From NCBI RefSeq assembly GCF_017741935.1, contig NZ_JAGHMH010000005.1, forward strand, positions 1 to 64,000: 64,000 nucleotides of DNA. The letters run 5' to 3'. This DNA is from Rhizobium sp. 16-449-1b. Its GTDB lineage: Bacteria > Pseudomonadota > Alphaproteobacteria > Rhizobiales > Rhizobiaceae. The notes below the pieces were generated by a model. That model saw nothing but the letters and a program-made list of their open reading frames with translations, was not told the origin of the DNA and searched no databases. Made by a program: the position numbers and the translations under genes. Shown piece after piece: positions 8,106 through 15,248 of the stretch. Positions within the stretch are counted from its first letter, which is position 1; each line of letters begins with the position of its first letter.

Positions 8106-8414
8106 GTGATCCGTCACATCGTCTTCTTCACGGCGCCGATAGAAAACCTGGAAAAGGTGCGCGAGGGCCTGTCGATCCTCACCGCAATCCCGCATGCCCG
8201 GTTGCTGGAGATCGGCACCAATGTGAAGACGGACCAGTTCGGCACCGAGGTTGATCTTATCGTCTACGGCGAGTTCGATGACGAAGCAGCCCTTGCCGCC
8301 TACAAGGCGCATCCGAACTACGATCTCTCCACCAGCCTCGTCCGCCCCATCCGCGAGATGCGCATTGCGGCCGATTACGAGAGCGATTTGGCGGTGAAGC
8401 AGCCGCTGGGGTGA
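8106..8414 (+). CDS. Dabb (stress-responsive alpha/beta-barrel) family protein
   Basis: A 102-residue ferredoxin-like fold protein. The N-terminal IRHIVFF strand, the central DLIVYGEFDDEAALAAYKAHP segment region and the end strand match the Dabb family, which usually forms dimeric barrels. Its function in bacteria is rarely known. The start is GTG at 8106, supported by AGGAG at 8095-8099. It follows the endolysin by 30 bases in the same direction and may be co-transcribed with it. It is not a known GTA component and looks like host cargo. Confidence 0.8.
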   Translation: MIRHIVFFTAPIENLEKVREGLSILTAIPHARLLEIGTNVKTDQFGTEVDLIVYGEFDDEAALAAYKAHPNYDLSTSLVRPIREMRIAADYESDLAVKQPLG

Positions 8415-8584
8415 TTGGGGCTTAGCTGCTCGTGCCTGTGGTTCGCCAACGAGGCGGCCTTGCAAATCGGGTTGTTGCTAACAAGAACTGCCTGTAAAAT
8501 CATTGCGACTGGAATTCAGTTGCGATGATGGGCGATCAATCGTGTCAACCAGATGCGTAACTGTCTGATCGACGGGAAAGATCT

Positions 8585-8770
8585 ATGAAGCCGATCACCT
8601 ACAAGGGCTATCAGGCGTCGGTCGAGCGTCAGGATGGCACGCTGTTCATCAAGATACTGCATATCGACGATCTCCTGCTGGCGGAGTGCGAGGATTCGAG
8701 GCTGGTGGAAGCAACGGCGCGGGCACTGATCGACGACTACATCCAAACCTGCATCGAACTGGCCGCTTGA
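8585..8770 (+). CDS. Short HicB-like protein without DNA-binding domain
   Basis: A 61-residue protein starting MKPITYKGYQASVERQDG. The order of elements fits the N-terminal partially degraded RNase-H fold of HicB antitoxins: YKGY, a beta strand with G-x-L-F-I-K, an acidic helix, then DDYIQTC. The usual C-terminal ribbon-helix-helix or HTH segment is missing, and no HicA toxin gene is adjacent. The upstream sequence has only a modest ribosome site (GGGAAAG). It may be an orphan antitoxin relic or a stand-alone protein. Assignment to HicB is from pattern recognition only. Confidence 0.5.
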   Translation: MKPITYKGYQASVERQDGTLFIKILHIDDLLLAECEDSRLVEATARALIDDYIQTCIELAA

Positions 8771-8900
8771 TCCTCGCAACTGACGCTCTCGGACGCCGCA
8801 AACGCACCGGTTGTCGCCACGTGCATATTTCCGGTTTTAATTCAACCTGAAGTCGGATATTCCCATTGGGTTGGGAAAACACACGTTTCAGGAGATAAAA

Positions 8901-9311
8901 TTGAAGATCATGGTGATGACGGCGGCGCTGCTGCTTTCGGGCGCGGGCTTGGCCGAGGCGGCTTCCTGCGAGGCGAATTTCAAGGTGTCGGGCGTGCCGA
9001 TGGTGACGGCGCTGAGCTACAAGACGTGGCAGGAGTTTCCGAAGGCGAAATCCGCCGCCGTCTTGAAGAACCTCGCCCAGGCGGTCGCCGCCGAGGGCTT
9101 TTCCGGCATCAAGGTCAACAAGGAACTCTCCTCGGTGGACGCCTTCCAGGAAACGACAGGCAGCGGCCGTATCCAGACCCTGCGCGTCGTCGCCCGCCAG
9201 AAGGGTTCAGGCGTGCGCGTCGATGCCGTCTTCGATATCCAGGCAGGCCAGCTGACCACCAAGGAAGTAGTGCGCACCGGGCTTTGCAACATCATCGGCT
9301 CGGCAATGTGA
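8901..9311 (+). CDS. Small secreted (periplasmic) protein, function unknown
   Basis: About 136 residues with a clear signal peptide: hydrophobic core VMTAALLLSGAGLAEA then a cleavage-like AxA. The mature domain contains two cysteines and an Ala/Val-rich alpha-beta pattern. I do not recognise the family. A TTG at 8901 is preferred as start because GGAG lies six bases upstream (8891-8894), which gives a standard signal peptide; ATG codons at 8871 and 8910 are alternatives. It is the last of the genes inserted between terminase and portal, and hairpins follow it. Confidence 0.6.
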   Translation: MKIMVMTAALLLSGAGLAEAASCEANFKVSGVPMVTALSYKTWQEFPKAKSAAVLKNLAQAVAAEGFSGIKVNKELSSVDAFQETTGSGRIQTLRVVARQKGSGVRVDAVFDIQAGQLTTKEVVRTGLCNIIGSAM

Positions 9312-9361
9312 TGCCGGCGGCCGGATGTGGTCCGGCCCCCAATTCGTTCTTGAGCATCCAA

Positions 9362-9383
9362 GTCGCGGGGACATGCCCGCGAC
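9362..9383 (+). terminator. Hairpin downstream of the secreted protein gene
   Basis: GTCGCGGG and CCCGCGAC form a perfect 8-base stem with a 6-base loop, followed at once by a second small hairpin (GCCGCC/GGCGGC type). No T-run follows, so termination is only probable. It lies 50 bases after the stop of the secreted-protein gene and 94 bases before the portal gene. Confidence 0.4.
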
Positions 9384-9476
9384 CGCCGCCCTTGCGGCGC
9401 CTCGGGCTTAATCGCCCTGTGCAGACGATAGCACCGGCCAATCGAACGCCGGTCGCAAACATCAGGAAACCGGATC

Positions 9477-10631
9477 ATGAACCTTCGATCTCTCCTGCCG
9501 TGGGGCTCCGCGGCGGGCCGCACAGCCGTGCCCGAACGCAAGGCCGCCACCTTCATGTCGCTGACATCGGAGGGCAGGGCGAGCTGGACCGGCCGCTCCT
9601 ACGCGGCCTTGTCGCGCGAGGGTTTCATGCGCAACCCGGTGGCGCATCGTTGCGTGAGGATGGTGTCGGAGGCCGCCGCTTGTGTGCCGCTGCTGATCTA
9701 CGAACAGGACCGCGAACGGCCGGATCACCCGCTGCTTCATCTGCTGCGCCAGCCGAATGCCCGCATGAGCGGCCCCGATTTCTTCGAGGCGCTCTACGGC
9801 CACCTGCTGCTGTCGGGCAACGCCTATGTCGAGCCAGTCGAGATCGGCGGCGCGCTTCGCGAACTGCATCTGTTGCGGCCTGATCGTATCGGCATCGTCG
9901 AGGGGCGTGACGGCTGGCCGGAAGCCTATGACTACCGCGCCGGCGGCCTCGTCCGCCGCTTTCCCGTCGAGACCGACGGGCTTGGCCTGCTGCACCTGAA
10001 ACTCTTCCACCCGCTCGACGATCATCTCGGTTTTCCGCCGCTGGCGGCAGCCCAGGTGGCGCTCGATCTCTCCAATGCGGCGGCCACCTGGAACAAGGCG
10101 CTGCTGGATAATTCCGCGCGTCCCTCCGGCGCGCTCGTCTACCAGCCAAAGGAGGGCGGCAATCTTTCGCCGGACCAGTACGAACGGCTGAAGCAGGAGC
10201 TCGACGAGGGCTATTCCGGTCCGATGCGCGCCGGCCGGCCGCTGCTGCTCGAAGGCGGGCTCGACTGGAAATCGATGGGGCTCTCGCCCAAGGACATGGA
10301 CTTCGTCGAGGCCCGCAACGGCGCCGCCCGCGACATCGCGCTCGCCTTCGGCGTTCCCCCCATGCTGCTCGGCATTCCCGGCGACAACACCTACGCCAAC
10401 TACCAGGAAGCCAACCGCGCCTTCTATAGGCTGACCGTGCTGCCCATGCTGACCCGCACGCTGGCGGCGCTGTCGAGTTGGGCGGCGGCAGGCTATGGCG
10501 ACGGGCTGCGGCTGGAGCCGGATCTCGACAAGGTCGCGGGTCTCTCGGCCGAGCGCGGCGAGCTCTGGAAACGGGTGGGCGAGGCGGCGTTTCTGACGGA
10601 TGAGGAGAAGCGGCAGGCGGTGGGGTATTGA
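9477..10631 (+). CDS. GTA g3: HK97-family portal protein
   Basis: Forms the dodecameric ring at the capsid vertex through which DNA enters. The 384-residue protein has typical portal sequence: PVAHRCVRMVSEAAA near the N-terminus, HPLLHLLRQPN, GNAYVEPV, HLKLFHPLDD, and the C-terminal region FGVPPMLLGIPGDNTYANYQEANRAFY (quoted here only as a landmark, residues about 295-322), which is diagnostic for HK97-type portals of GTAs. Length matches the family. It is separated from the terminase by a block of four to five non-structural genes, whereas in the Rhodobacter GTA the two are adjacent. Confidence 0.92.
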   Translation: MNLRSLLPWGSAAGRTAVPERKAATFMSLTSEGRASWTGRSYAALSREGFMRNPVAHRCVRMVSEAAACVPLLIYEQDRERPDHPLLHLLRQPNARMSGPDFFEALYGHLLLSGNAYVEPVEIGGALRELHLLRPDRIGIVEGRDGWPEAYDYRAGGLVRRFPVETDGLGLLHLKLFHPLDDHLGFPPLAAAQVALDLSNAAATWNKALLDNSARPSGALVYQPKEGGNLSPDQYERLKQELDEGYSGPMRAGRPLLLEGGLDWKSMGLSPKDMDFVEARNGAARDIALAFGVPPMLLGIPGDNTYANYQEANRAFYRLTVLPMLTRTLAALSSWAAAGYGDGLRLEPDLDKVAGLSAERGELWKRVGEAAFLTDEEKRQAVGY

Positions 10632-10641
10632 GGGGGCGACA

Positions 10642-10681
10642 TTGAGGCCAGCTCGGAAATTTGTTATACACCGTATTACAA
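10642..10681 (+). promoter_or_regulatory. Toxin-antitoxin promoter with overlapping palindromic operator
   Basis: TTGAGG (10642-10647) and TATACA (10665-10670) are spaced by 17 bases. The -10 box is overlapped by the near-palindrome TTGTTATAC-ACC-GTATTACAA (10661-10681, 8 of 9 arm bases matching). The antitoxin ATG is 16 bases downstream. This is the usual arrangement for autorepression by a ribbon-helix-helix antitoxin. Confidence 0.5.
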
Positions 10682-10697
10682 ATCGAGGAGCAAGCCG

Positions 10698-10976
10698 ATG
10701 ACCAAGCCCGTTCTCTCCGACCCGATTGCCCTGCGCATTCCAGAAGACATGCTGAAGGACATCGAGACCATCGCCAAGGCCACCGACCGCAGCCGCAGCT
10801 GGGTCATCGTCCGGGCGCTGAAATATTACCTCATGGAAGAGGGGAATGATGTTCTGCAGACACTCGCCGCTCAGGAAGAGGTAAGGCAGGGGAACGTCAT
10901 GGATATGGATGATTTCCTGGCGGAGCTAGAGGCGGAAGACCGTATCGAAAACACCAAGCGGGATGACGCCGCATGA
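10698..10976 (+). CDS. Antitoxin, ribbon-helix-helix (CopG/ParD type)
   Basis: A 92-residue antitoxin. Residues 1-50 form a ribbon-helix-helix DNA-binding domain (strand PIALRIPEDM, then helices with KATDRSRSWVIVRALKYY). The acidic C-terminus (DDFLAELEAEDR) is the part expected to wrap the toxin. GAGGAG precedes the ATG. It overlaps the toxin gene by four bases (ATGA), the usual translational coupling for such pairs. The palindrome over its promoter is the likely autoregulatory site. It sits inside the capsid gene cluster, between portal and protease. Confidence 0.85.
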   Translation: MTKPVLSDPIALRIPEDMLKDIETIAKATDRSRSWVIVRALKYYLMEEGNDVLQTLAAQEEVRQGNVMDMDDFLAELEAEDRIENTKRDDAA

Positions 10977-11284
10977 AAAAGGTGCGGATTGCAGCGCCAG
11001 CCATGCGTTTCGTCCGCCACGAAAAGGCCTATCTAAAGCGCGTCAATAACAAGGCTGCGGTTCATTTGGGGCAACGGCTCCGGCAGGTCACCAAGACGCT
11101 CTCCGAGTTTCCCGGCGCGGGTGCGCCGACACTCGCGCCCGGCGATGTCAGATGCTTCGTATCGCCGCCTTATCTCTTCGAATATGAAATCCATCCCGAC
11201 GAGGTGGTCATCCTGCTGATCTATCACGGACGACAGGAGCGACTGCTCCAGATCGACGAAGACGGCGATCTTTCAGACAGTTAA
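10973..11284 (+). CDS. Toxin, RelE/ParE superfamily
   Basis: A 103-residue basic protein with the RelE/ParE fold order: N-terminal helices with HEKAYLKRVNNKAA, a strand-loop containing GDVRCFVSPPYLFEYEI, and the end strand VVILLIYHGRQER, where the HGRQ(E)R signature is common in ParE/RelE toxins. It may act on ribosome-bound mRNA (RelE) or DNA gyrase (ParE); sequence alone does not decide. Coupled to the antitoxin by an ATGA overlap. Such a pair would select against loss of the surrounding GTA cluster; this is inference. Confidence 0.82.
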   Translation: MKKVRIAAPAMRFVRHEKAYLKRVNNKAAVHLGQRLRQVTKTLSEFPGAGAPTLAPGDVRCFVSPPYLFEYEIHPDEVVILLIYHGRQERLLQIDEDGDLSDS

Positions 11285-11421
11285 CACCGAAATCTGAATC
11301 GTCCGCGTAGAACGGCCACATCGGACGCCTACGCGGAATCTACGTGTGAGCTGTGGCCGCCAACCGATTCAAAAGACTCGGCGAAAGCCTGACACACCCC
11401 ACATCACAAAGGCCCAAACCA

Positions 11422-11739
11422 ATGGCCGATTTCTCCAACGACACAAGCCTCTGGGCGACCAGGGCGCTGGGTGCGTCGGCGGGTGCCGCCGTGTCGCTGA
11501 TCTATCTTTTGCCGAAGAGCCGGCGCGAGGCCGCGAGCCGGTTTTTCACCGGGCTTTCCTGCGGCATCGTCTTCGGCGGTCCCAGCGGCATCTGGATCGC
11601 CGAGCGGCTGGATCTGGTCGATCGGCTCTCTGCTGTCGAAGTGATGCTCTCGGGCTCGGCCGCCTCCAGCCTCTGCGCCTGGTGGGGGCTCGGCATTCTC
11701 CAGCGCATCGCTGGCCGATACGGCGCCCGTAACCGGTAA
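11422..11739 (+). CDS. GTA g3.5-position membrane protein (DUF6107-like)
   Basis: A 105-residue protein with two hydrophobic stretches (around ALGASAGAAVSLIYLLP and GSAASSLCAWWGLGI) and a Gly-rich middle segment. It resembles the DUF6107 proteins I associate with rhizobial GTA clusters. It occupies the position of g3.5 between portal and prohead protease. The ATG at 11422 (MADFSND) is preferred over an in-frame GTG at 11353, whose extension is not protein-like. Its role is unknown; the hydrophobicity argues against an ordinary soluble capsid component. Confidence 0.65.
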   Translation: MADFSNDTSLWATRALGASAGAAVSLIYLLPKSRREAASRFFTGLSCGIVFGGPSGIWIAERLDLVDRLSAVEVMLSGSAASSLCAWWGLGILQRIAGRYGARNR

Positions 11740-11771
11740 GGCACCGGCCACAAAACCATGAAACGAGGATC

Positions 11772-12386
11772 ATGATCATGACCGCAAGCCGCGCGCTGGC
11801 GCGAACCCCCACGCGCTTGTCCACCCGGGCCATTCCCGGCGCGGACACGCGCAAGTTCGCCAATCTGGAGCTGCGAGGCCTCAGCCGCGACGGCACCTTT
11901 TCCGGCTATGCCAGCGTCTTCGGCGAGGTTGATCTCGGCAAGGACGCGATCGAGCGCGGCGCCTTTCTGCGCTCGCTGAAGACGCGCGGCGCCGCTGGCG
12001 TGCGGATGCTCTTCCAGCATGATCCGGCCGAGCCGATCGGCGCCTGGAAGACGATCCGCGAGGATAGTCGCGGGCTCTATGTCGAGGGTGTGCTCGCCGA
12101 TGGCGTCAGCCGCGCCCGCGAGGTGCACCAGCTTTTGAAGAACGGCGCGCTCGATGGCCTGTCGATCGGCTTTCGCACCGTCCGCGCCAAGACCGACGCC
12201 AAATCCGGCGTGCGCCGCATCCTCGAGGCCGACCTCTGGGAGATCTCGGTGGTGACCTTCCCCATGCTGCCGTCCGCCCGCGTGCAGAACATCAAGAATG
12301 CGCGGTGGTTCCGCGACAAGGAGACCGAGCTCGTCCGCGCCATGCGCAGGGCCGCCCGGATGATGCTGCAAGACACCTTCAAGTAG
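11772..12386 (+). CDS. GTA g4: HK97-family prohead protease
   Basis: Serine protease that trims the scaffold and the capsid N-terminal delta domain during head maturation. The 204-residue protein has the family landmarks GYASVFGEVD, FQHDPAEPIG with catalytic His83, and DGLSIGF with catalytic Ser131, then a strand LWEISVVTFP. ATG codons at 11772 and 11778 are both possible; GAGG lies immediately upstream. The major capsid gene follows after 26 bases, as in other HK97-type modules, so the two act together in head assembly. Confidence 0.92.
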   Translation: MIMTASRALARTPTRLSTRAIPGADTRKFANLELRGLSRDGTFSGYASVFGEVDLGKDAIERGAFLRSLKTRGAAGVRMLFQHDPAEPIGAWKTIREDSRGLYVEGVLADGVSRAREVHQLLKNGALDGLSIGFRTVRAKTDAKSGVRRILEADLWEISVVTFPMLPSARVQNIKNARWFRDKETELVRAMRRAARMMLQDTFK

Positions 12387-12412
12387 ACCCTTCACAAAAG
12401 GATGATCCCGCA

Positions 12413-13669
12413 ATGACCAACATGCAGATTGCCGAGAAAATCGCCCCCGAAATCAAGGCCGCGCCCGAAATGACCGCCGCCTTCGATGAATTCATGGAAG
12501 CCTTCGAGGCCTTCAAGGAAACCAACGACGCCAGGCTCGGCGAGATCGAGCAGAAGCTGACCTCTGATGTCGTTACCCGCGACAAGATGGACCGCATCAG
12601 CCGCGCCATGGACGAGCAGAAGAAGGTGCTGGACCAACTGGCGCTGAAGAAGGCCCGCCCGCCACTCGGCCGCACCGCATCGGTGGGCGCCGAGACCACC
12701 GAGCACAAGGCCGCCTTCGAGCAGTATATCCGCCGCGGCGACGAAGCCGGCCTGCGCGAGATCGAGGCCAAGGCGATGTCATCGGGCTCCGGCGCTGATG
12801 GCGGCTATCTCGTGCCCGACGAGACCGACAGCGCCATCGGCCGCCGCCTCTCCGTCGTGTCACCGATCCGCTCGATCGCGACGGTGCGCCAGGTCTCGGG
12901 CGCCGTGCTGAAGAAGCCTTTCGCGGTCTCCGGCATGGCGTCAGGCTGGGTGGCCGAGACGGCGGCGCGGCCGCAGACATCAGGCGCCCAGCTTGCCGAG
13001 CTCTCGTTCCCGACCATGGAACTCTACGCCATGCCGGCCGCCACCCAGGCGCTGCTCGACGATGCCGCCGTCGATATCGAGGCCTGGATCTCGAGCGAGG
13101 TCGACATCGTCTTCGCCGAACAGGAAGGGGCGGCCTTCGTCGCCGGCGACGGTGTCAACAAGCCGAAGGGGCTGCTGGCCTATACCGCCGTTGCCGACAG
13201 CGCCTGGAGCTGGGGAAATCTCGGCTACATCGCCACGGGTGCAGCCGGCGGCTTCAAGGCGAGCGGCGCTTCCGACACGCTGATCGACACGATCTATTCG
13301 CTGAAGGCGGGCCACCGCCAGAACGCCAACTTCGTGATGAACCGCAAGACCCAGGCCGAGGTGCGCAAGCTGAAGGACGCCGAAGGCCGCTACCTCTGGC
13401 AGCCGCCGGCAACGGCAGGCGAGGCCGCCTCGCTGGTCGGCTTCCCCGTCGTCGAGGCCGAGGACATGCCCGATATTGCAGCCAATACGATGGCCATCGC
13501 CTTTGGCGATTTCCGTGCGGGCTATCTGGTGGTCGACCGCACGGGGGTGCGGGTGCTGCGCGACCCCTATTCGGCCAAGCCGTATGTGCTGTTTTACACG
13601 ACGAAACGGGTCGGCGGCGGGGTGCAGAACTTCGAGGCGATCAAGTTGGTGAAGTTTGCGGTGAGTTGA
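12413..13669 (+). CDS. GTA g5: HK97-fold major capsid protein
   Basis: Main shell protein, 418 residues. The N-terminal 100 residues are charged, coiled-coil sequence (MEAFEAFKETNDARLGEIEQ region), fitting the delta/scaffold domain removed by the protease. The mature part starts near SSGSGADGGYLVPDE and contains WVAETAARPQTSGAQ and the late loop region FGDFRAGYLVVDRTGVRVLRDPY-like sequence typical of HK97 capsids. The ATG at 12413 is chosen since it starts directly after the protease gene; a longer in-frame start at 12305 overlaps the protease. It is followed by a 245-base spacer carrying a palindromic repeat. Confidence 0.92.
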   Translation: MTNMQIAEKIAPEIKAAPEMTAAFDEFMEAFEAFKETNDARLGEIEQKLTSDVVTRDKMDRISRAMDEQKKVLDQLALKKARPPLGRTASVGAETTEHKAAFEQYIRRGDEAGLREIEAKAMSSGSGADGGYLVPDETDSAIGRRLSVVSPIRSIATVRQVSGAVLKKPFAVSGMASGWVAETAARPQTSGAQLAELSFPTMELYAMPAATQALLDDAAVDIEAWISSEVDIVFAEQEGAAFVAGDGVNKPKGLLAYTAVADSAWSWGNLGYIATGAAGGFKASGASDTLIDTIYSLKAGHRQNANFVMNRKTQAEVRKLKDAEGRYLWQPPATAGEAASLVGFPVVEAEDMPDIAANTMAIAFGDFRAGYLVVDRTGVRVLRDPYSAKPYVLFYTTKRVGGGVQNFEAIKLVKFAVS

Positions 13670-13716
13670 GTGGGTTGGGGGGTACAGCCCCGAAGGTGGC
13701 AACGCTCTGCCGTGCA

Positions 13717-13841
13717 CCCCCCTCATCCGACCCTTCGGGCCACCTTCTCCCCGCTGGGGCGAAGGGGAGGTCGGCGCGAGCGGCCAGCCCCGCGTCTCTT
13801 CTCCCCAGCGGGGAGAAGGTGCCGGCAGGCGGATGAGGGGG
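13717..13841. repeat. Rhizobial long imperfect palindromic repeat
   Basis: Two arms of about 45 bases, 13717-13766 and 13797-13841, are nearly perfect reverse complements. Both outer ends carry CCCCCTCATCCG and both inner parts CACCTTCTCCCCGCTGGGG. The 30-base centre is GC-rich. I recognise this as a widespread rhizobial intergenic element. It fills the spacer between the capsid and g6 genes and could fold into a stable RNA hairpin that lowers downstream expression. Confidence 0.75.
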
Positions 13842-13914
13842 CCACTTGCTCCAGCCTCTCAAAGGCACCCACCCCACTCACCACACCTCACCACCACACC
13901 AGGAACCTTCACCC

Positions 13915-14484
13915 ATGACCTACGCCCTCCTCACCCCACCTACCTCCGAACCCATCACCCTCGCCGAGACCAAATCCCACCTCCGCCTCGACGACACCAA
14001 CGAGGACACGCTGCTCACCACGCTCATCCGCACCGCCCGCGAGTATCTGGAGCGCGCAACCGGCCTCAGCCTCATCACCCAGACCTGGCGCCTCTACCTT
14101 GATTCAATTCCTGAAGACGGCGTGATTCAGATCGCGAGAGGTCCCGTCCAAGCCATTGAAAGCCTGACGCTTTACGACGCCTACGGCGAAGAGCTCCAAC
14201 TCCCGCTGACCGGCCACATCCTCGACGGCCACGCCCGCCCGGCGCGCCTCGTGCTCGGCCGCGCCGTCAGCGCCGGCCAGCCCATCAACGGCATCGAGAT
14301 CGACTTCACCGCCGGCTTCGGTGAGAGCGGCGCCGAGGTGCCGGATACGCTGAAGCGGGCGATGCTGATGCATGTGGCGCAGATGTTTGCGTTTCGCGGC
14401 GCGGTGGCGGCGGACGACCAGCCGGCTGATATTCCCGCAGGCTACGACCGCCTGATCGCGCCCTTCATGGTGAGGAGGCTCTGA
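13915..14484 (+). CDS. GTA g6: head-tail connector (adaptor) protein
   Basis: A 189-residue protein of the phage connector family (phiE125 gp8/HK97 gp6 type). It binds below the portal. Landmarks are the opening TPPTSEPITLAETKSHLRLD, a helical stretch TLIRTAREYLERATGLSL, and DFTAGFGESGAEVPDTLKRAML in the second half, all common to this family. ATG at 13915 has AGGA about 13 bases upstream. Its stop overlaps the g7 start (TGATG), so g6-g7-g8 form a translationally coupled block after the palindromic repeat. Confidence 0.85.
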   Translation: MTYALLTPPTSEPITLAETKSHLRLDDTNEDTLLTTLIRTAREYLERATGLSLITQTWRLYLDSIPEDGVIQIARGPVQAIESLTLYDAYGEELQLPLTGHILDGHARPARLVLGRAVSAGQPINGIEIDFTAGFGESGAEVPDTLKRAMLMHVAQMFAFRGAVAADDQPADIPAGYDRLIAPFMVRRL

Positions 14485-14819
14485 TGCGCTCGGTCTTCTT
14501 CGACCCCGGTCAGATGACGGCGCGGCTGGCGCTGGAAGCACCCGTCGAAACCTCGGACGGGCAGGGCGGCGCCACCGTCTCGTTTGCCGAGATCGCCTCA
14601 TTCTGGGCCCGCATCGAACCGGTGAGCGAACTGCGCGAGGAGCAGGCGGGCGCCGATGTCTTCACACTGACCCACCGCATCTGGCTGCGCTTTCGCGACG
14701 ATATCAAAGCCGGCATGCGGCTGCGCAAGGGCGCGCGCGTCTTCGCGATCCGCACTTGGCGCGACCCCGACGAGCGCGGCAATTATCTCGTCTGCCTGTG
14801 CGAGGAGGAAAGCCAATGA
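14484..14819 (+). CDS. GTA g7: head closure (stopper) protein
   Basis: A 111-residue beta-rich protein with the family signature of SPP1 gp16/HK97 gp7-like closure proteins: DGQGGATVSFAEIASFWARIEPVS, then LTHRIWLRFRDDIKAGMRL and the end strand IRTWRDPDERGNYLVCLCEE. It closes the head channel after packaging and joins the tail. Start and stop overlap the neighbours by one and four bases, with AGGAGG before the next ATG. Length is normal. Confidence 0.85.
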   Translation: MRSVFFDPGQMTARLALEAPVETSDGQGGATVSFAEIASFWARIEPVSELREEQAGADVFTLTHRIWLRFRDDIKAGMRLRKGARVFAIRTWRDPDERGNYLVCLCEEESQ

Positions 14820-15226
14820 GCGCCGCCAACCAATTGCTGACGGCGATCCAGACGCGCCTTGCCGACGATGCGGAACTGTCCGCCATGATCGGCCCCGAAG
14901 GCCTGCGCGACCGCCTGGTCTCCGGCCGAAAACTCCCGGCCGTCATCGTCGCCGATCTCGCCAGCAACGACTATTCCACGGCGACCGAGACTGGCGCCGA
15001 GCACCTGCTGACGCTCGAAATCTGGACCGACGCCGGCGGCCGAAGAGAGGCCGCAACCATCGCCGAGCGGCTGCGCCTCCTGCTGGACGATGCACCGCTG
15101 TCGCTGGAAACCCACCACCTGGTGGGCTTGCTGCATCTTTCGACCCGCACCCGGCGCGAAATAAAAACAAAGCTGCATGTCGCCGAGATGCGCTTCAGGG
15201 CGGTGACGGAGGCTGTCGCGAGTTGA
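14816..15226 (+). CDS. GTA g8: tail terminator/completion protein (DUF3168)
   Basis: A 136-residue protein of the DUF3168 tail-completion family, which caps the tail tube before it joins the head. Visible landmarks are the N-terminal AANQLLTAIQTRLADDAEL helix, a strand LTLEIWTDAGG, and the late RREIKTKLHVAEMRFRAVTE segment. It begins in an ATGA overlap with g7, with GAGGAGG upstream. It is the last head-side gene before the antisense MFS gene that separates it from g9; in the Rhodobacter GTA g8 and g9 are neighbours. Confidence 0.85.
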   Translation: MSAANQLLTAIQTRLADDAELSAMIGPEGLRDRLVSGRKLPAVIVADLASNDYSTATETGAEHLLTLEIWTDAGGRREAATIAERLRLLLDDAPLSLETHHLVGLLHLSTRTRREIKTKLHVAEMRFRAVTEAVAS

Positions 15227-15248
15227 GGTTTGCTGTGTGCTCCCTTGC

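Noticed and set aside
13681-13860. Two short frames inside the palindromic repeat at 13717-13841
   Set aside because: They only read through the repeat arms in either direction and have no start signals.
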